From Lamprobacter modestohalophilus (lineage in GTDB: Bacteria; Pseudomonadota; Gammaproteobacteria; Chromatiales; Chromatiaceae), in assembly GCF_016583905.1 (NCBI RefSeq), contig NZ_NRRY01000017.1, forward strand, positions 31,636 through 95,635: 64,000 bases of DNA, given 5' to 3'. The translations under genes were made by a program, and so were the position numbers. Below, piece after piece: positions 41,292 to 49,978 of this stretch. The notes below the pieces were generated by a model. It was not told where the DNA came from and searched no databases. It was given only the letters and a program-made list of their open reading frames with translations. Within the stretch, counting starts at the first letter, position 1. Every line of letters begins with the position of its first letter.

Positions 41292-42217
41292 GGCCGCTCA
41301 TCCTCCAGCCGACGCCCCCAGCGTTCCTCGAGTCGCTGCAGCATGACGAAGGGCACCACCAGTAATCCCAACAGGACGATCGCCAAGGCCGAGGCCAGCG
41401 GCCAATCCTTGTTGTTGAAGAACTCGGTCCAGAGCATCTTGCCAACCATCAGGCTCTGCGGCCCGCCGAGCAGATCAGGGATCACGAATTCACCGACTGC
41501 CGGGATGAAGACCAGCATGCTACCGGCGACGATCCCCGGCATTGAGAGCGGCAGCGTCACCGCCAAGAAGGCCCGCCAAGGCCGGCAGCCCAGGTCCGCC
41601 GCGGCCTCGAGCAGGCTGAAATCCAGCCGGGTCAGATTGGCGTACAGCGGCAAGATCATGAACGGCAGGTAGGAATAGACGATGCCGATGTAGATCGCCA
41701 GCGGTGTGTGCAGGATCTGCAGCGGCTGCTCGATCAGGCCCAGCGAGAGCAGAAAATTGTTCAGCAGACCATTGCTGCGCAAGATGCCCATCCAGGCATA
41801 GACGCGGATCAGGAACGAGGTCCAGAACGGCAGCACGATCAACATCAGCAGCAGCACACGCCAGCGCTCTGGCGCGGTCGCGATCGCATAGGCCATCGGA
41901 TAGCCAAGCAGCAGGCAGAGCAGCGTGCAGACCAGCGCGATCCAGAGTGAACTCAGCAGCGCTGCCAGATACAGATCATCCTCGGCCAGCAGCAGATAGC
42001 TCTGCAGGTTGAGGCGGATCTCCAGCACGCCCTCCTCCACCCATTTCCAGAGGGCGGTATAGGGCGGTTGCGCCAGCGCCGGCTCGGCCAGGCTGATGCT
42101 GAACACGATCACAAACGGCAACAGGAAAAACAGCCCGAGCCAGAGATAAGGCAGGCCGATGTTGAGCGACGGGCTGAGTCGCCAGGTTCGGCCAGTTAGG
42201 GATCGCAGCAAGGTCAT
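41288..42217 (-). CDS. potH: Putrescine ABC transporter permease (PotH-like)
   Basis: This 309-aa permease has six membrane segments. The periplasmic loop after the first segment contains a W-K-W-V-E-E-G stretch. The EAA loop L-L-E-A-A-A-D-L-G-C-R-P-W lies near 205, and the P-L-S-M-P-G-I-V-A-G-S-M-L-V-F-I-P-A-V-G-E-F segment is typical of PotH/PotB. It is the first of two coupled permease genes. Confidence 0.93.
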   Translation of the reverse strand: MTLLRSLTGRTWRLSPSLNIGLPYLWLGLFFLLPFVIVFSISLAEPALAQPPYTALWKWVEEGVLEIRLNLQSYLLLAEDDLYLAALLSSLWIALVCTLLCLLLGYPMAYAIATAPERWRVLLLMLIVLPFWTSFLIRVYAWMGILRSNGLLNNFLLSLGLIEQPLQILHTPLAIYIGIVYSYLPFMILPLYANLTRLDFSLLEAAADLGCRPWRAFLAVTLPLSMPGIVAGSMLVFIPAVGEFVIPDLLGGPQSLMVGKMLWTEFFNNKDWPLASALAIVLLGLLVVPFVMLQRLEERWGRRLEDERP

Positions 42218-42397
42218 TCGGAGCTTGGGAGCATCATGATTGAAGCGTCAATGCCGCAATCTTAACCGTCCGAGCCTGAGTCCGCCTTAAGCGGGTTCGA
42301 TGCGAACGGATAGGGCGTATCACCACTTGGCCGATGGAGCGATTGTTGCTCGCCAAGCCCGCCAAGCCTTGCAGGCTCGGGCGCAGTGGCTGCCAAA

Positions 42398-43273
42398 TCA
42401 GCGACCACCAAACAGGTCTTTCAACGCCTGCACCGTGGTCTGCCGGCCAAGCTCGCCGATCGCGGTGGTGAGCGGGATCTCCTTCGGGCAGACGCGCACG
42501 CAGTTCTGCGCATTGCCGCAGTCGCTGAGGCCGCCATCGGCCATGATCGCATGCAGGCGTTCGGCCTTGTCGTGACGACCGGTTGGATGCGCGTTCATCA
42601 ACCGCACCTGTGCCAGGGATGCTGGACCAACGAACGCCTGATCCGGCCCAAACTGCGGACAGGCGGCCAGACAGCAGCCACAGCTCATGCAGCGACTGTA
42701 GAGATAATTGGCCGCCCAGTCCTGTGGCGAGATCCGCGGAGCGCGCTCATGGTTATCCCAGGCCCCATCGATCCGTATCCAAGCCTTGACCCGCTTGAGC
42801 TGTGCAAAGAGTTGCGCGCGATCGACCATCAGGTCGCGCACCACCGGGAACTTGGGCAGCGGCTCGAGCCGGATCGGTGTCTCCAGATCGGCGATCAAGG
42901 CCGAGCAGGCTGGACGCGGAACGCCGTTGATCAGCATCGCGCAGGCGCCGCAGACCTCCTCCATGCAGTTGTGCTCGAAGGCGACCGGATCGACAGGCTC
43001 ACCGCTGGCCGTCACGCAGTGCTCGCGCAGATCCATCAGCAGCGAGACGATGTTGGCGCCCGGACGCGCCTCGAGCCTGAACGACTGCCAATAGGGCGCA
43101 GTGGTCGGACCATCTTGCCGGCGGATGCGCAGCTCGACGGTTCTACTGGCCGCGTCGGCGCGATCCGGTGTCCTGCTCGCCCCGGTCTCTCGCCCGTGGT
43201 CTGGGGGCGCCTTAGCCGCCGCTGCGAACGGCTCATTGATCCGCGCAGCGTTCGATCGCGTCTCAGCTTGCAT
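42398..43273 (-). CDS. sdhB: Succinate dehydrogenase / fumarate reductase iron-sulfur subunit
   Basis: This subunit transfers electrons from the flavoprotein to the quinone site. The start is ATG 43273, which overlaps the sdhA stop by one base (TGATG); the frame also runs 43 codons further upstream inside sdhA. The 2Fe-2S cluster motif C-M-E-E-V-C-G-A-C plus a later Cys lies near 110. The 4Fe-4S motif C-M-S-C-G-C-C-L-A-A-C-P lies near 195, and the third cluster motif C-G-N-A-Q-N-C-V-R-V-C-P near 250. An Ala/Arg-rich N-terminal extension of about 35 residues precedes the ferredoxin fold. Confidence 0.93.
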   Translation of the reverse strand: MQAETRSNAARINEPFAAAAKAPPDHGRETGASRTPDRADAASRTVELRIRRQDGPTTAPYWQSFRLEARPGANIVSLLMDLREHCVTASGEPVDPVAFEHNCMEEVCGACAMLINGVPRPACSALIADLETPIRLEPLPKFPVVRDLMVDRAQLFAQLKRVKAWIRIDGAWDNHERAPRISPQDWAANYLYSRCMSCGCCLAACPQFGPDQAFVGPASLAQVRLMNAHPTGRHDKAERLHAIMADGGLSDCGNAQNCVRVCPKEIPLTTAIGELGRQTTVQALKDLFGGR

Positions 43274-45261
43274 CAGCGGTAATCCCTGGGTTGGTCGGGT
43301 GCCAAGAGCCCGAGGTCGACCGGCTCGAACCCAATGCGCGGCCCATCCGGGTGATGCTCGGCGACAGTCGTCTTCAGCCACTCGGCATTGTTGGCCTTCC
43401 AACGTTCGCGATAGGTCTCGAACTCCGGGTCACCGGGAAACTTGCCCTCGGGGATGGCGAGATCGAACGCCGGCTTGAAATGGGCGCCGCGACATTCATC
43501 CCGTGCACGGGCACTGGCCGCCATCACCTGCGCCAGCTTCAGCATGTCCAGGACCTGCCGCGCATGCGCCAGGCTCTGATTCGCCCAACGGCTGGACTCA
43601 CCGAGGTCCAGCCGCTCGAAGCGCTGCTCGATCTCTCGCAGCCCCGAGAGCGCGGCGTCGAGCTCGGCGTTGTCACGGACCACGCCAACCTTGGTGGTCA
43701 TCAGATTCCCCAGCTCGCGGTGCAAGCGGAATGGGTTTTGATCGCCGCTCGCCTTCGTTAGACGCTCATTGATCCCGCTCTGACGTGCCGTCTCGGCCTC
43801 GAACAACGCTGCCGGCACGGCATCGGCGCCCTGCTCAAGGCCGTTCAGATAACTCGCCACCGCCTCGCCAGCGACACGCCCGGAATACGAGGCCGAGAGC
43901 AATGAATTGGCGCCCAGCCGGTTGGCGCCATGATAGGCATAGTCACATTCGCCACAGGCGTAGAGCCCCGGAATACTGGTCGCATGATTGCGCGGACTGC
44001 CTGGCTTCATACCACCAGTCGCCGCGTCTTTCTCATAGTCGACCCAGAGGCCACCCATCGCATAGTGCGCCGCCGGGAAGATCTCCATCGGCGCATCGAG
44101 CGGGTCAACGCCCGCGAACTTGCGATAGATCGAGAGGATGGCGCCGAGGCGCGTCGAGACGAAGCCGCGATCCAGGTGCGTCAGGTCCAGATAGACCCGA
44201 TCCCGGCTCTCGCCTGCGCTGCCCTCCTCTGCGCCGCGCAGACCGGCACCCCGCTTACCCACATCCCGCTTACCCGCACCGTGCTCACCCGCACCGAACT
44301 CACCCACAGCGCCAACCCCCAGGCCCAGCTCACGGGTGACTTTCCAGATCGCACGCGAGGCGATATCGCGTGGCACCGTGTTGCCATAGGTCGGGTACCA
44401 GTCCTCAAGAAAATAGAACCGCTCGGATTCGGGAATGCGCAGCGGCGCGCGCCGATCGTTCGGGTCTTTCGGCACCCAGACCCGACCGCCCTCACCACGC
44501 GCGGCCTCGGTCATCAGGCGCGTCTTGTCCTCGCCGAGCATCGCCGTGGGATGGAACTGGAAGAACTCGGCATTGGCGAAGCGCGCGCCCTGCTGGTAGA
44601 CGCGGCTCGCGGCGGCGCCGGTCGAGTTGGTCGAGCAGGTGGTCTTGGGCGCGTAGATCTGCCCCAGCCCACCGGTGGCCAAGACCACCGCATCGGCACG
44701 GAAGGCGCGGACCTCGAGACTACGCAAATCCATCGCGACGATGCCACGGCAGACGCCATCGGCATCCTTGACGAGCGAGAGAAACTCCCACCACTCCTGC
44801 TTCTCGACCTTGCCCTCGGTTTCGAGTCGGCGCACCTGCTGGTCGACGCCATAGAGCAACTGCTGACCCGTGCTGGCGCCGGCAAAGCAGGTCCGCTTGT
44901 GCTTGACGCCGCCGAACAGGCGCTGATCCAACAGCCCCTCCGGCGTGCGCGAGAAGGTCACGCCCATGCGCTCGAAGGTGCGGATCAGCCCCGGCGCATC
45001 CTCGCACATGGACTGGATCGGCGGCTGATTGGCCAGATAGCTGCCGCCCTTGATGGTATCGACGATGTGCTGCTGCACACTGTCGTGCTGGCCCTTCATA
45101 TCGAGCACGGCATTGATGCCACCCTGGGCACAAGCTGAATGCGAACGCATCACCTCGAACAGCGAGAACAGCATCACCCGATGTCCGGCCTCAGCGATGG
45201 TCAGGGTTGCCCAGAGGCCCCCGAGGCCGCCGCCGATCACGATCACCCTGGGTGCACTCAT
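43273..45261 (-). CDS. sdhA: Succinate dehydrogenase / fumarate reductase flavoprotein subunit
   Basis: This FAD subunit oxidises succinate or reduces fumarate. The start is ATG 45261 with GGAG upstream, giving M-S-A-P-R-V-I-V-I-G-G-G. The dinucleotide fold G-G-G-L-G-G-L and the covalent-FAD His in R-S-H-S-A-C-A-Q-G-G are present. So are the active-site F-H-P-T and A-R-G-E-G-G, and A-H-Y-A-M-G-G. The protein belongs to the type paired with a cytochrome b558 subunit. A low-complexity Gly/Ala/Lys insert (G-A-G-E-H-G-A-G-K-R, about residues 318-348; 44215-44310) interrupts a conserved stretch, coded by imperfect repeats. Confidence 0.94.
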   Translation of the reverse strand: MSAPRVIVIGGGLGGLWATLTIAEAGHRVMLFSLFEVMRSHSACAQGGINAVLDMKGQHDSVQQHIVDTIKGGSYLANQPPIQSMCEDAPGLIRTFERMGVTFSRTPEGLLDQRLFGGVKHKRTCFAGASTGQQLLYGVDQQVRRLETEGKVEKQEWWEFLSLVKDADGVCRGIVAMDLRSLEVRAFRADAVVLATGGLGQIYAPKTTCSTNSTGAAASRVYQQGARFANAEFFQFHPTAMLGEDKTRLMTEAARGEGGRVWVPKDPNDRRAPLRIPESERFYFLEDWYPTYGNTVPRDIASRAIWKVTRELGLGVGAVGEFGAGEHGAGKRDVGKRGAGLRGAEEGSAGESRDRVYLDLTHLDRGFVSTRLGAILSIYRKFAGVDPLDAPMEIFPAAHYAMGGLWVDYEKDAATGGMKPGSPRNHATSIPGLYACGECDYAYHGANRLGANSLLSASYSGRVAGEAVASYLNGLEQGADAVPAALFEAETARQSGINERLTKASGDQNPFRLHRELGNLMTTKVGVVRDNAELDAALSGLREIEQRFERLDLGESSRWANQSLAHARQVLDMLKLAQVMAASARARDECRGAHFKPAFDLAIPEGKFPGDPEFETYRERWKANNAEWLKTTVAEHHPDGPRIGFEPVDLGLLAPDQPRDYR

Positions 45262-45442
45262 GCTCCAACTCCATTCATGCTTCGGCTCCCAGACCGGCCC
45301 CAAGTCAGGCTTCCAGTCAGCCCCCAACTCAGACCACAAGCCAGGCACCCATTCGGGCTAACAATTGGGCTTACAGTCGGGCTTTCAGCTGGGTTCCAAA
45401 TCATGAGCTCAGTCAGGCTTTCCGTCAGGCTCTTGCCCACAA
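45262..45442. repeat. Degenerate short repeats in the sdhC-sdhA gap
   Basis: The 181-bp gap holds several imperfect copies of a cagtcgggctt / gtcaggctttc-like unit of about 11-20 bp. They give open frames on both strands by chance. No gene is supported. Confidence 0.5.
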
Positions 45443-46099
45443 TCATGCTCCGCCCCCAGCGCCCGGCGCTATTAAGAATCCGAGCAAACCATGCACACCC
45501 AGCGCGGCGAGCAGCAGCCCAAACCCGGCACAAAACCAACCGAAACGTCGCTGCGCCTCAGCACTGCTGGTCAGCCCCCAGACGATGCCCGCAGTAGCGA
45601 TGCCGTTCGCGAGATGAAAAACCGCCAGCAGCACGCCGATGAGGTAGAGCGCAAAGACCAACGGCTGCGACAGCGCCTGCTGCATGTGGCTAAACAGATC
45701 AGCGCTGATCGACGGATCAAACAGCCCTGCAATCCGAGTCAGGCCGACATGCAGCAGCAGGAACAGGATCAACGCCAGGCCTGAGATCCGCTGCAGCCAG
45801 TAGAGCCAGTTGCGCAGATAGCCATAACGGCGCGGCTCAGCCTGCCCGTCACGGATGATCAGCAGCCCATAGCCGGCATGGAACAGCAGCGGCAAAGCGA
45901 TGACGAAAAGCTCGAGCAGCAGCAAATAGTTCAAGCCTTGAAGCGCCCCCACCACCTCCTCGTTGTAGTGTGTCGCACCAAACCGAGACTGAGAGTTCTC
46001 CCAGAGATGGAAGATCAGGAAGGCACCCACCGGCACCAGGCCGAGCAGCGAATGCAGCCGGCGCAGCAGGAAGTGGGGATTTTGGATCGAGGCTGACAT
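45443..46099 (-). CDS. sdhC: Succinate dehydrogenase cytochrome b558 subunit
   Basis: This di-heme membrane anchor of about 218 aa belongs to the single-subunit, five-helix class (as in Bacillus), usually linked to low-potential quinones. Haem-ligand candidates are His residues in F-L-I-F-H-L-W, L-L-F-H-A-G-Y, L-L-L-H-V-G and V-F-H-L-A-N. The start is placed at ATG 46099, just before F-L-L-R-R-L-H-S-L-L-G; ATG 46138 is an alternative that adds 13 residues. It is the first gene of sdhCAB. Confidence 0.88.
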   Translation of the reverse strand: MSASIQNPHFLLRRLHSLLGLVPVGAFLIFHLWENSQSRFGATHYNEEVVGALQGLNYLLLLELFVIALPLLFHAGYGLLIIRDGQAEPRRYGYLRNWLYWLQRISGLALILFLLLHVGLTRIAGLFDPSISADLFSHMQQALSQPLVFALYLIGVLLAVFHLANGIATAGIVWGLTSSAEAQRRFGWFCAGFGLLLAALGVHGLLGFLIAPGAGGGA

Positions 46100-46239
46100 C
46101 GCAAACCCGGGCTGCCGTGTTAACCCAAGCATAGTCATTTGCGAAGCCAGTACCCTTGACGAGCCTCATCGCATGCGAATATTCGCACAAACTAACGGTA
46201 CAAGTGCCAGCTAACCCTTCCTGCTCCCAGTTGCATACA

Positions 46240-46962
46240 ATGAACACAATCCCGTTGCGCACGCCTTGGGTTTCCGCCTTCCCGGATGTTGACATCCATG
46301 CAGATGAGTCCAAGGTCAAAAAACATCCGCGCTATCCGGCGGCGAAGGCGGGAGACACTGCGGCGTCGATGGACCTTGTGCTAGACCTGATGAACAACGC
46401 GGCTGTTAACCGTCTTCGCCACTATCAGTCTCGCTCTCCGGTCATTGTTCCTGTGCACGGTATCGAGGGCATCAGCGCAAACACCATTCCCGCAGTCCTG
46501 GCCGTGTGCTTGGCCGACACCCTTGGATTTGAGATCTCGACTGAGATCGTTCAAACCTCGAGAGCCGCACATACCTGCTCGAGCGGTTGGTGGCGACTGA
46601 AGTCGCAGGCGCTTTTCAGTGGTGAGGTGGCCTCCGACCGACCTCACATTTTAGTCGATGACTTTATTGGCATGGGCGGCACTTTCGCGAACCTGCGTGG
46701 CTTGATCGAGGCCAAGGGTGGCCAGGTCCTCCACGCGCAGGCGCTCACAGGGAAGCTGCGCTCGGCTAAACTTGGATTGCAACCCGAAACGCTAAGATCA
46801 CTCAGAGAGCAACATGGCGACATCGAACCCTGGTGGCGTACCGAGTTCGGCTACGGATTTGACGCCCTCACAGAATCCGAGGCCCTCTACCTTCTCCGCA
46901 TCGAACAGACTGACACCATCCGAAGAAGACTGGCTGAGGCAGAACCTAAAAGCGACCGTTGA
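46240..46962 (+). CDS. Phosphoribosyltransferase-domain protein
   Basis: This 240-aa protein has the PRPP-binding signature I-L-V-D-D-F-I-G-M-G-G-T near residue 148, typical of type I phosphoribosyltransferases. The N-terminal part contains P-V-I-V-P-V-H-G-I-E-G-I. ATG 46240 is chosen over the open frame from 46156. It is the only plus-strand gene inside the split pot/sdh region and looks less GC-biased than its neighbours, in keeping with later arrival. Its base substrate is unknown. Confidence 0.7.
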   Translation: MNTIPLRTPWVSAFPDVDIHADESKVKKHPRYPAAKAGDTAASMDLVLDLMNNAAVNRLRHYQSRSPVIVPVHGIEGISANTIPAVLAVCLADTLGFEISTEIVQTSRAAHTCSSGWWRLKSQALFSGEVASDRPHILVDDFIGMGGTFANLRGLIEAKGGQVLHAQALTGKLRSAKLGLQPETLRSLREQHGDIEPWWRTEFGYGFDALTESEALYLLRIEQTDTIRRRLAEAEPKSDR

Positions 46963-47104
46963 GCAGGCGCGCCAGATCCTGCAACAGCGAAAGCGTAACG
47001 TTGCATGACCAACCAATCGCCAGGTGCCCAGCGTACCTGGTCATCGATCCTACGGATCTTGGCACTAGCCGTTTAGCAACGGGTGATCGAAGCGCAGCGT
47101 TCGA

Positions 47105-48439
47105 TCAGTCAGTCAGTATCGCGCCACTGGTTGGCGACCATTCCATGGTCACCGGTTGCCCCCAGGTCAGCGCTTGCTCGGTGCGAGGCTGCACGTTGGT
47201 GAGCGTCATCTCAACGATCACGGAGCGCGCGTTGGCGTCAGCGCTAAGCCGCGCATCGTCGTCGGCGCTTAACCGCACATGATCGTCAGTGCCAAGCCTC
47301 GCCCCCTCGTCACTATCGAGCCAGGAACCCTCATCGGAAGCGAGCTTGGTCGCGCCAGCATCCAGCGCCGCTGGCGTGCTCGCTTGCACCCGCACCCGAT
47401 AGATCGAGACATCACCGAGGTAGGCGATATCCTCGACCACGCCAGCCAGACGGTTGATTTGACCACCAGCGACATCCGGGGCAGATGCTGTCAGCACCGG
47501 CTTGCTCGAGCCTAGAGCGCTCGGACTGCATGGACGCATCTTCTCCGGACGCACGGCAACGCTCACCGGCGTACCGATCGCGAATGGATGAAAGGCCTGC
47601 ATCTGCATCATCGGCCCGAGCTGCGAGGCCACGCGCACCTGATTCCCCTCCACCGCGACCACCTTGCCAGGGAACAGATTCACCGAGCCGATGAAGCGCG
47701 CGACCGCCTGGCAATTCGGATACTCGTAGATCGCGGTCGGCGTATCGACCTGAAGGATCTGCCCGGCGCGCATCACCGCGATCCGGGTCGACATGGTCAT
47801 CGCCTCCTCCTGATCGTGGGTAACGGTGACGAAGGTGATGCCGAGTCGCTCCTGCAGATTGACGAGCTCGAACTGGGTGTCCTCACGCAAGCGCTTGTCC
47901 AGGGCGCCCAGCGGCTCATCGAGCAGCAACAGCTTGGGCTGCTTGGCCAGGCTGCGCGCCAGGGCGACGCGCTGGCGCTGCCCGCCCGAAAGCTGATCCG
48001 GCTTGCGCCGCCGCAGCTCGCCGATCTGCAGCAGCTCGAGCATCTGACTGATGCGCTCGCCACGCTCTTGCCGCGGCATCCCCTCCTGCTTGAGCCCGAA
48101 GGCGACGTTCTGCTCCACGTTCATGTGTGGGAACAGCGCATAGGACTGGAACATCATGTTCACCGGCCGCGCATAGGCAGGCAGGTTGGTCACATCGGCC
48201 CCATCGATAAAGATGCGCCCGGAGGTCGGCCGCTCCAGCCCCGCGAGCAGCCGCAGCAAGGTCGACTTGCCACAGCCAGAGCCACCGAGCAGCGAGAAGA
48301 ACTCGCCCCGGTAGATGTTCAGGCTCAGGTCATCGACCGCATAGACCTCGCCGAAGCGTTTGGTCACCCGCTCGATGCGCACATAGGGCGCCGCGCGCGG
48401 GTCCTGCCAGGGCTCGGGCGCGGAGAGCGGCTCAGCCAT
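47105..48439 (-). CDS. potG: Putrescine/spermidine ABC transporter ATP-binding protein
   Basis: This ATPase of 444 aa powers polyamine uptake. Walker A G-G-S-G-C-G-K-S-T lies near 52, the signature L-S-G-G-Q-R-Q near 150, Walker B L-L-L-L-D-E-P near 170 and the switch His in T-H-D-Q-E near 205. A TOBE domain follows. The C-terminal part is enlarged by a repeat-coded Asp/Ala/Arg/Leu insert (A-R-L-S-A-D-D-type repeats, about 380-415) not usual for PotG. The gene lies 77 bp downstream of potF. Confidence 0.93.
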   Translation of the reverse strand: MAEPLSAPEPWQDPRAAPYVRIERVTKRFGEVYAVDDLSLNIYRGEFFSLLGGSGCGKSTLLRLLAGLERPTSGRIFIDGADVTNLPAYARPVNMMFQSYALFPHMNVEQNVAFGLKQEGMPRQERGERISQMLELLQIGELRRRKPDQLSGGQRQRVALARSLAKQPKLLLLDEPLGALDKRLREDTQFELVNLQERLGITFVTVTHDQEEAMTMSTRIAVMRAGQILQVDTPTAIYEYPNCQAVARFIGSVNLFPGKVVAVEGNQVRVASQLGPMMQMQAFHPFAIGTPVSVAVRPEKMRPCSPSALGSSKPVLTASAPDVAGGQINRLAGVVEDIAYLGDVSIYRVRVQASTPAALDAGATKLASDEGSWLDSDEGARLGTDDHVRLSADDDARLSADANARSVIVEMTLTNVQPRTEQALTWGQPVTMEWSPTSGAILTD

Positions 48440-48516
48440 CAGTGCTCGCGCCTTGCAGTCTGTGCGCCATCATCATGACTCCGTCGCGTTCGGCTCGGGT
48501 GGGCTTGGGGTGCTTG

Positions 48517-49704
48517 TCAGCGCTGCGCCTTGACCCGCGTCCAACGCCGATTCAGGTTGCGGATCTCGCGATCGGAGCGCTCATTCGGCACGAACAACCG
48601 CGCCTTGACCGCCGCTGGCGGATAGATGCCGGCGTCATCTCGCAGCTCGGCATCGAGAAACTCGGTCGCGGCCAAGTTCGGATTGGCATAGTAGACGTAG
48701 TTGGATGCCTCGGCGATGACCTTCGGCTGCAACAGATAGGCGATGAAGGCCTGGGCCGCAGCGGGATTCGGCGCGTCCTTCGGGATCGCCATCACATCGG
48801 TCCAGAGCGCCGCGCCCTCGCGCGGGATCAGATAGGCGATCTCTGGTCCCTTGGCCTCTTCGGCCCGCGCCTGCGCCTGCAGCACATCGCCGGAATAGCC
48901 CTGGGCGACGCAGAGATCGCCGGTCGCCAGATCGCTGGTGTACTGCGACGAATGGAAGTAACGGATATGGGGATGCACCTTGTTCAACAGCTCGGTCGCC
49001 GCATCCAGATCGGCCGGATCGAGGCTGTTCGGGTCCTTGCCCAGGTAGACCAGCGCGGCCGAGAACACCTCGGTCGGGTCGTCTAACAGACTGATCCCGC
49101 ACGCGGCCAGCTTAGCGGCCTTGTCCGGATCAAAGATCAGTGCCCAGGTATCCAGCTCGGCATCTTCTCCAAGCGCCGCACGCACCTTCTCGACATTCAG
49201 CCCGAGCCCGGACGTGCCCCACATGTAGGGCACCAGATGGGCATTGTCTGGGTCGATCTCGGCCAGACTGGCCATGATGGCAGGGTCCAGCCTGTCGAGC
49301 CCTGGCAGCTGCGCCTTGTCCAACGGTCGATAGAGTCCTGCCGCGATATGACGCGCCGCGAACGGCCGCGCGGTTGGAAACACCAGGTCATAGCCGCTGC
49401 TGCCCGCGAACAGCTTGGCCTCGAGCACCTCATTGGCGTCGTAGACATCCAACACCGGCTCGATCCCGCTCTGCTCGGCAAAGCCAGACAGCGTATCTTC
49501 GGCGAAGTAGTCGTTCCAGTTATAGAGATGCACCTGCTGCGTTTCAGCCAGCGCCACAGCCGGCACGACCAAGGCTGTCGCGAGTAGCGAGCGCGAAAAC
49601 AGACAACGAAGACGACGAGCGCCAAGCGTAATAAACAAGGTTGTAACCCCCAAGCGAAGACAACAGCGACGACGATCGAAACGACGACCGAGACAAGGCG
49701 TCAT
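48517..49704 (-). CDS. potF: Putrescine-binding periplasmic protein (PotF-like)
   Basis: This is the substrate-binding protein for putrescine uptake. After an N-terminal region ending A-V-A-L-A, the mature protein starts with V-H-L-Y-N-W-N-D-Y-F-A, as in PotF. P-Y-M-W-G-T-S-G-L-G, Y-L-G-K-D-P-N-S, R-Y-F-H-S-S-Q-Y and P-A-A-V-K-A-R-L-F also match E. coli PotF closely. The first about 35 residues before the hydrophobic signal core are Arg-rich, so the true start may be a later alternative codon. Confidence 0.93.
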   Translation of the reverse strand: MTPCLGRRFDRRRCCLRLGVTTLFITLGARRLRCLFSRSLLATALVVPAVALAETQQVHLYNWNDYFAEDTLSGFAEQSGIEPVLDVYDANEVLEAKLFAGSSGYDLVFPTARPFAARHIAAGLYRPLDKAQLPGLDRLDPAIMASLAEIDPDNAHLVPYMWGTSGLGLNVEKVRAALGEDAELDTWALIFDPDKAAKLAACGISLLDDPTEVFSAALVYLGKDPNSLDPADLDAATELLNKVHPHIRYFHSSQYTSDLATGDLCVAQGYSGDVLQAQARAEEAKGPEIAYLIPREGAALWTDVMAIPKDAPNPAAAQAFIAYLLQPKVIAEASNYVYYANPNLAATEFLDAELRDDAGIYPPAAVKARLFVPNERSDREIRNLNRRWTRVKAQR

Positions 49705-49978
49705 GCTACTAAACTGCGCCTGAAAGGAAACCCAAATTTATGCTCCGGCACGCACTCATCTGAATTCCGCCCGCACCGCACAGGATGAGGGGCAGCACAG
49801 CAGGCCGCTTAGACGCAAAGCCTGCATCTGCCTACCGCCCACACCACTCCGGCTTGAGCACTTGCGTCGCATCAAGACATTGCAAGACGCTCCACTAAAA
49901 TCCACTTGTCGATTGTCTCTAACCGGCTAACATAACAGGATCTAAGGGATACAATGATGCGCCGGAGAATAGGACGCC

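Noticed and set aside
46814..47008. A 64-codon plus-strand frame overlapping the end of the phosphoribosyltransferase gene
   Set aside because: Its tail looks protein-like (L-R-Q-N-L-K-A-T-V-E-Q-A-R-Q), but it overlaps the other gene by about 150 bases out of frame and lacks its own start signals.
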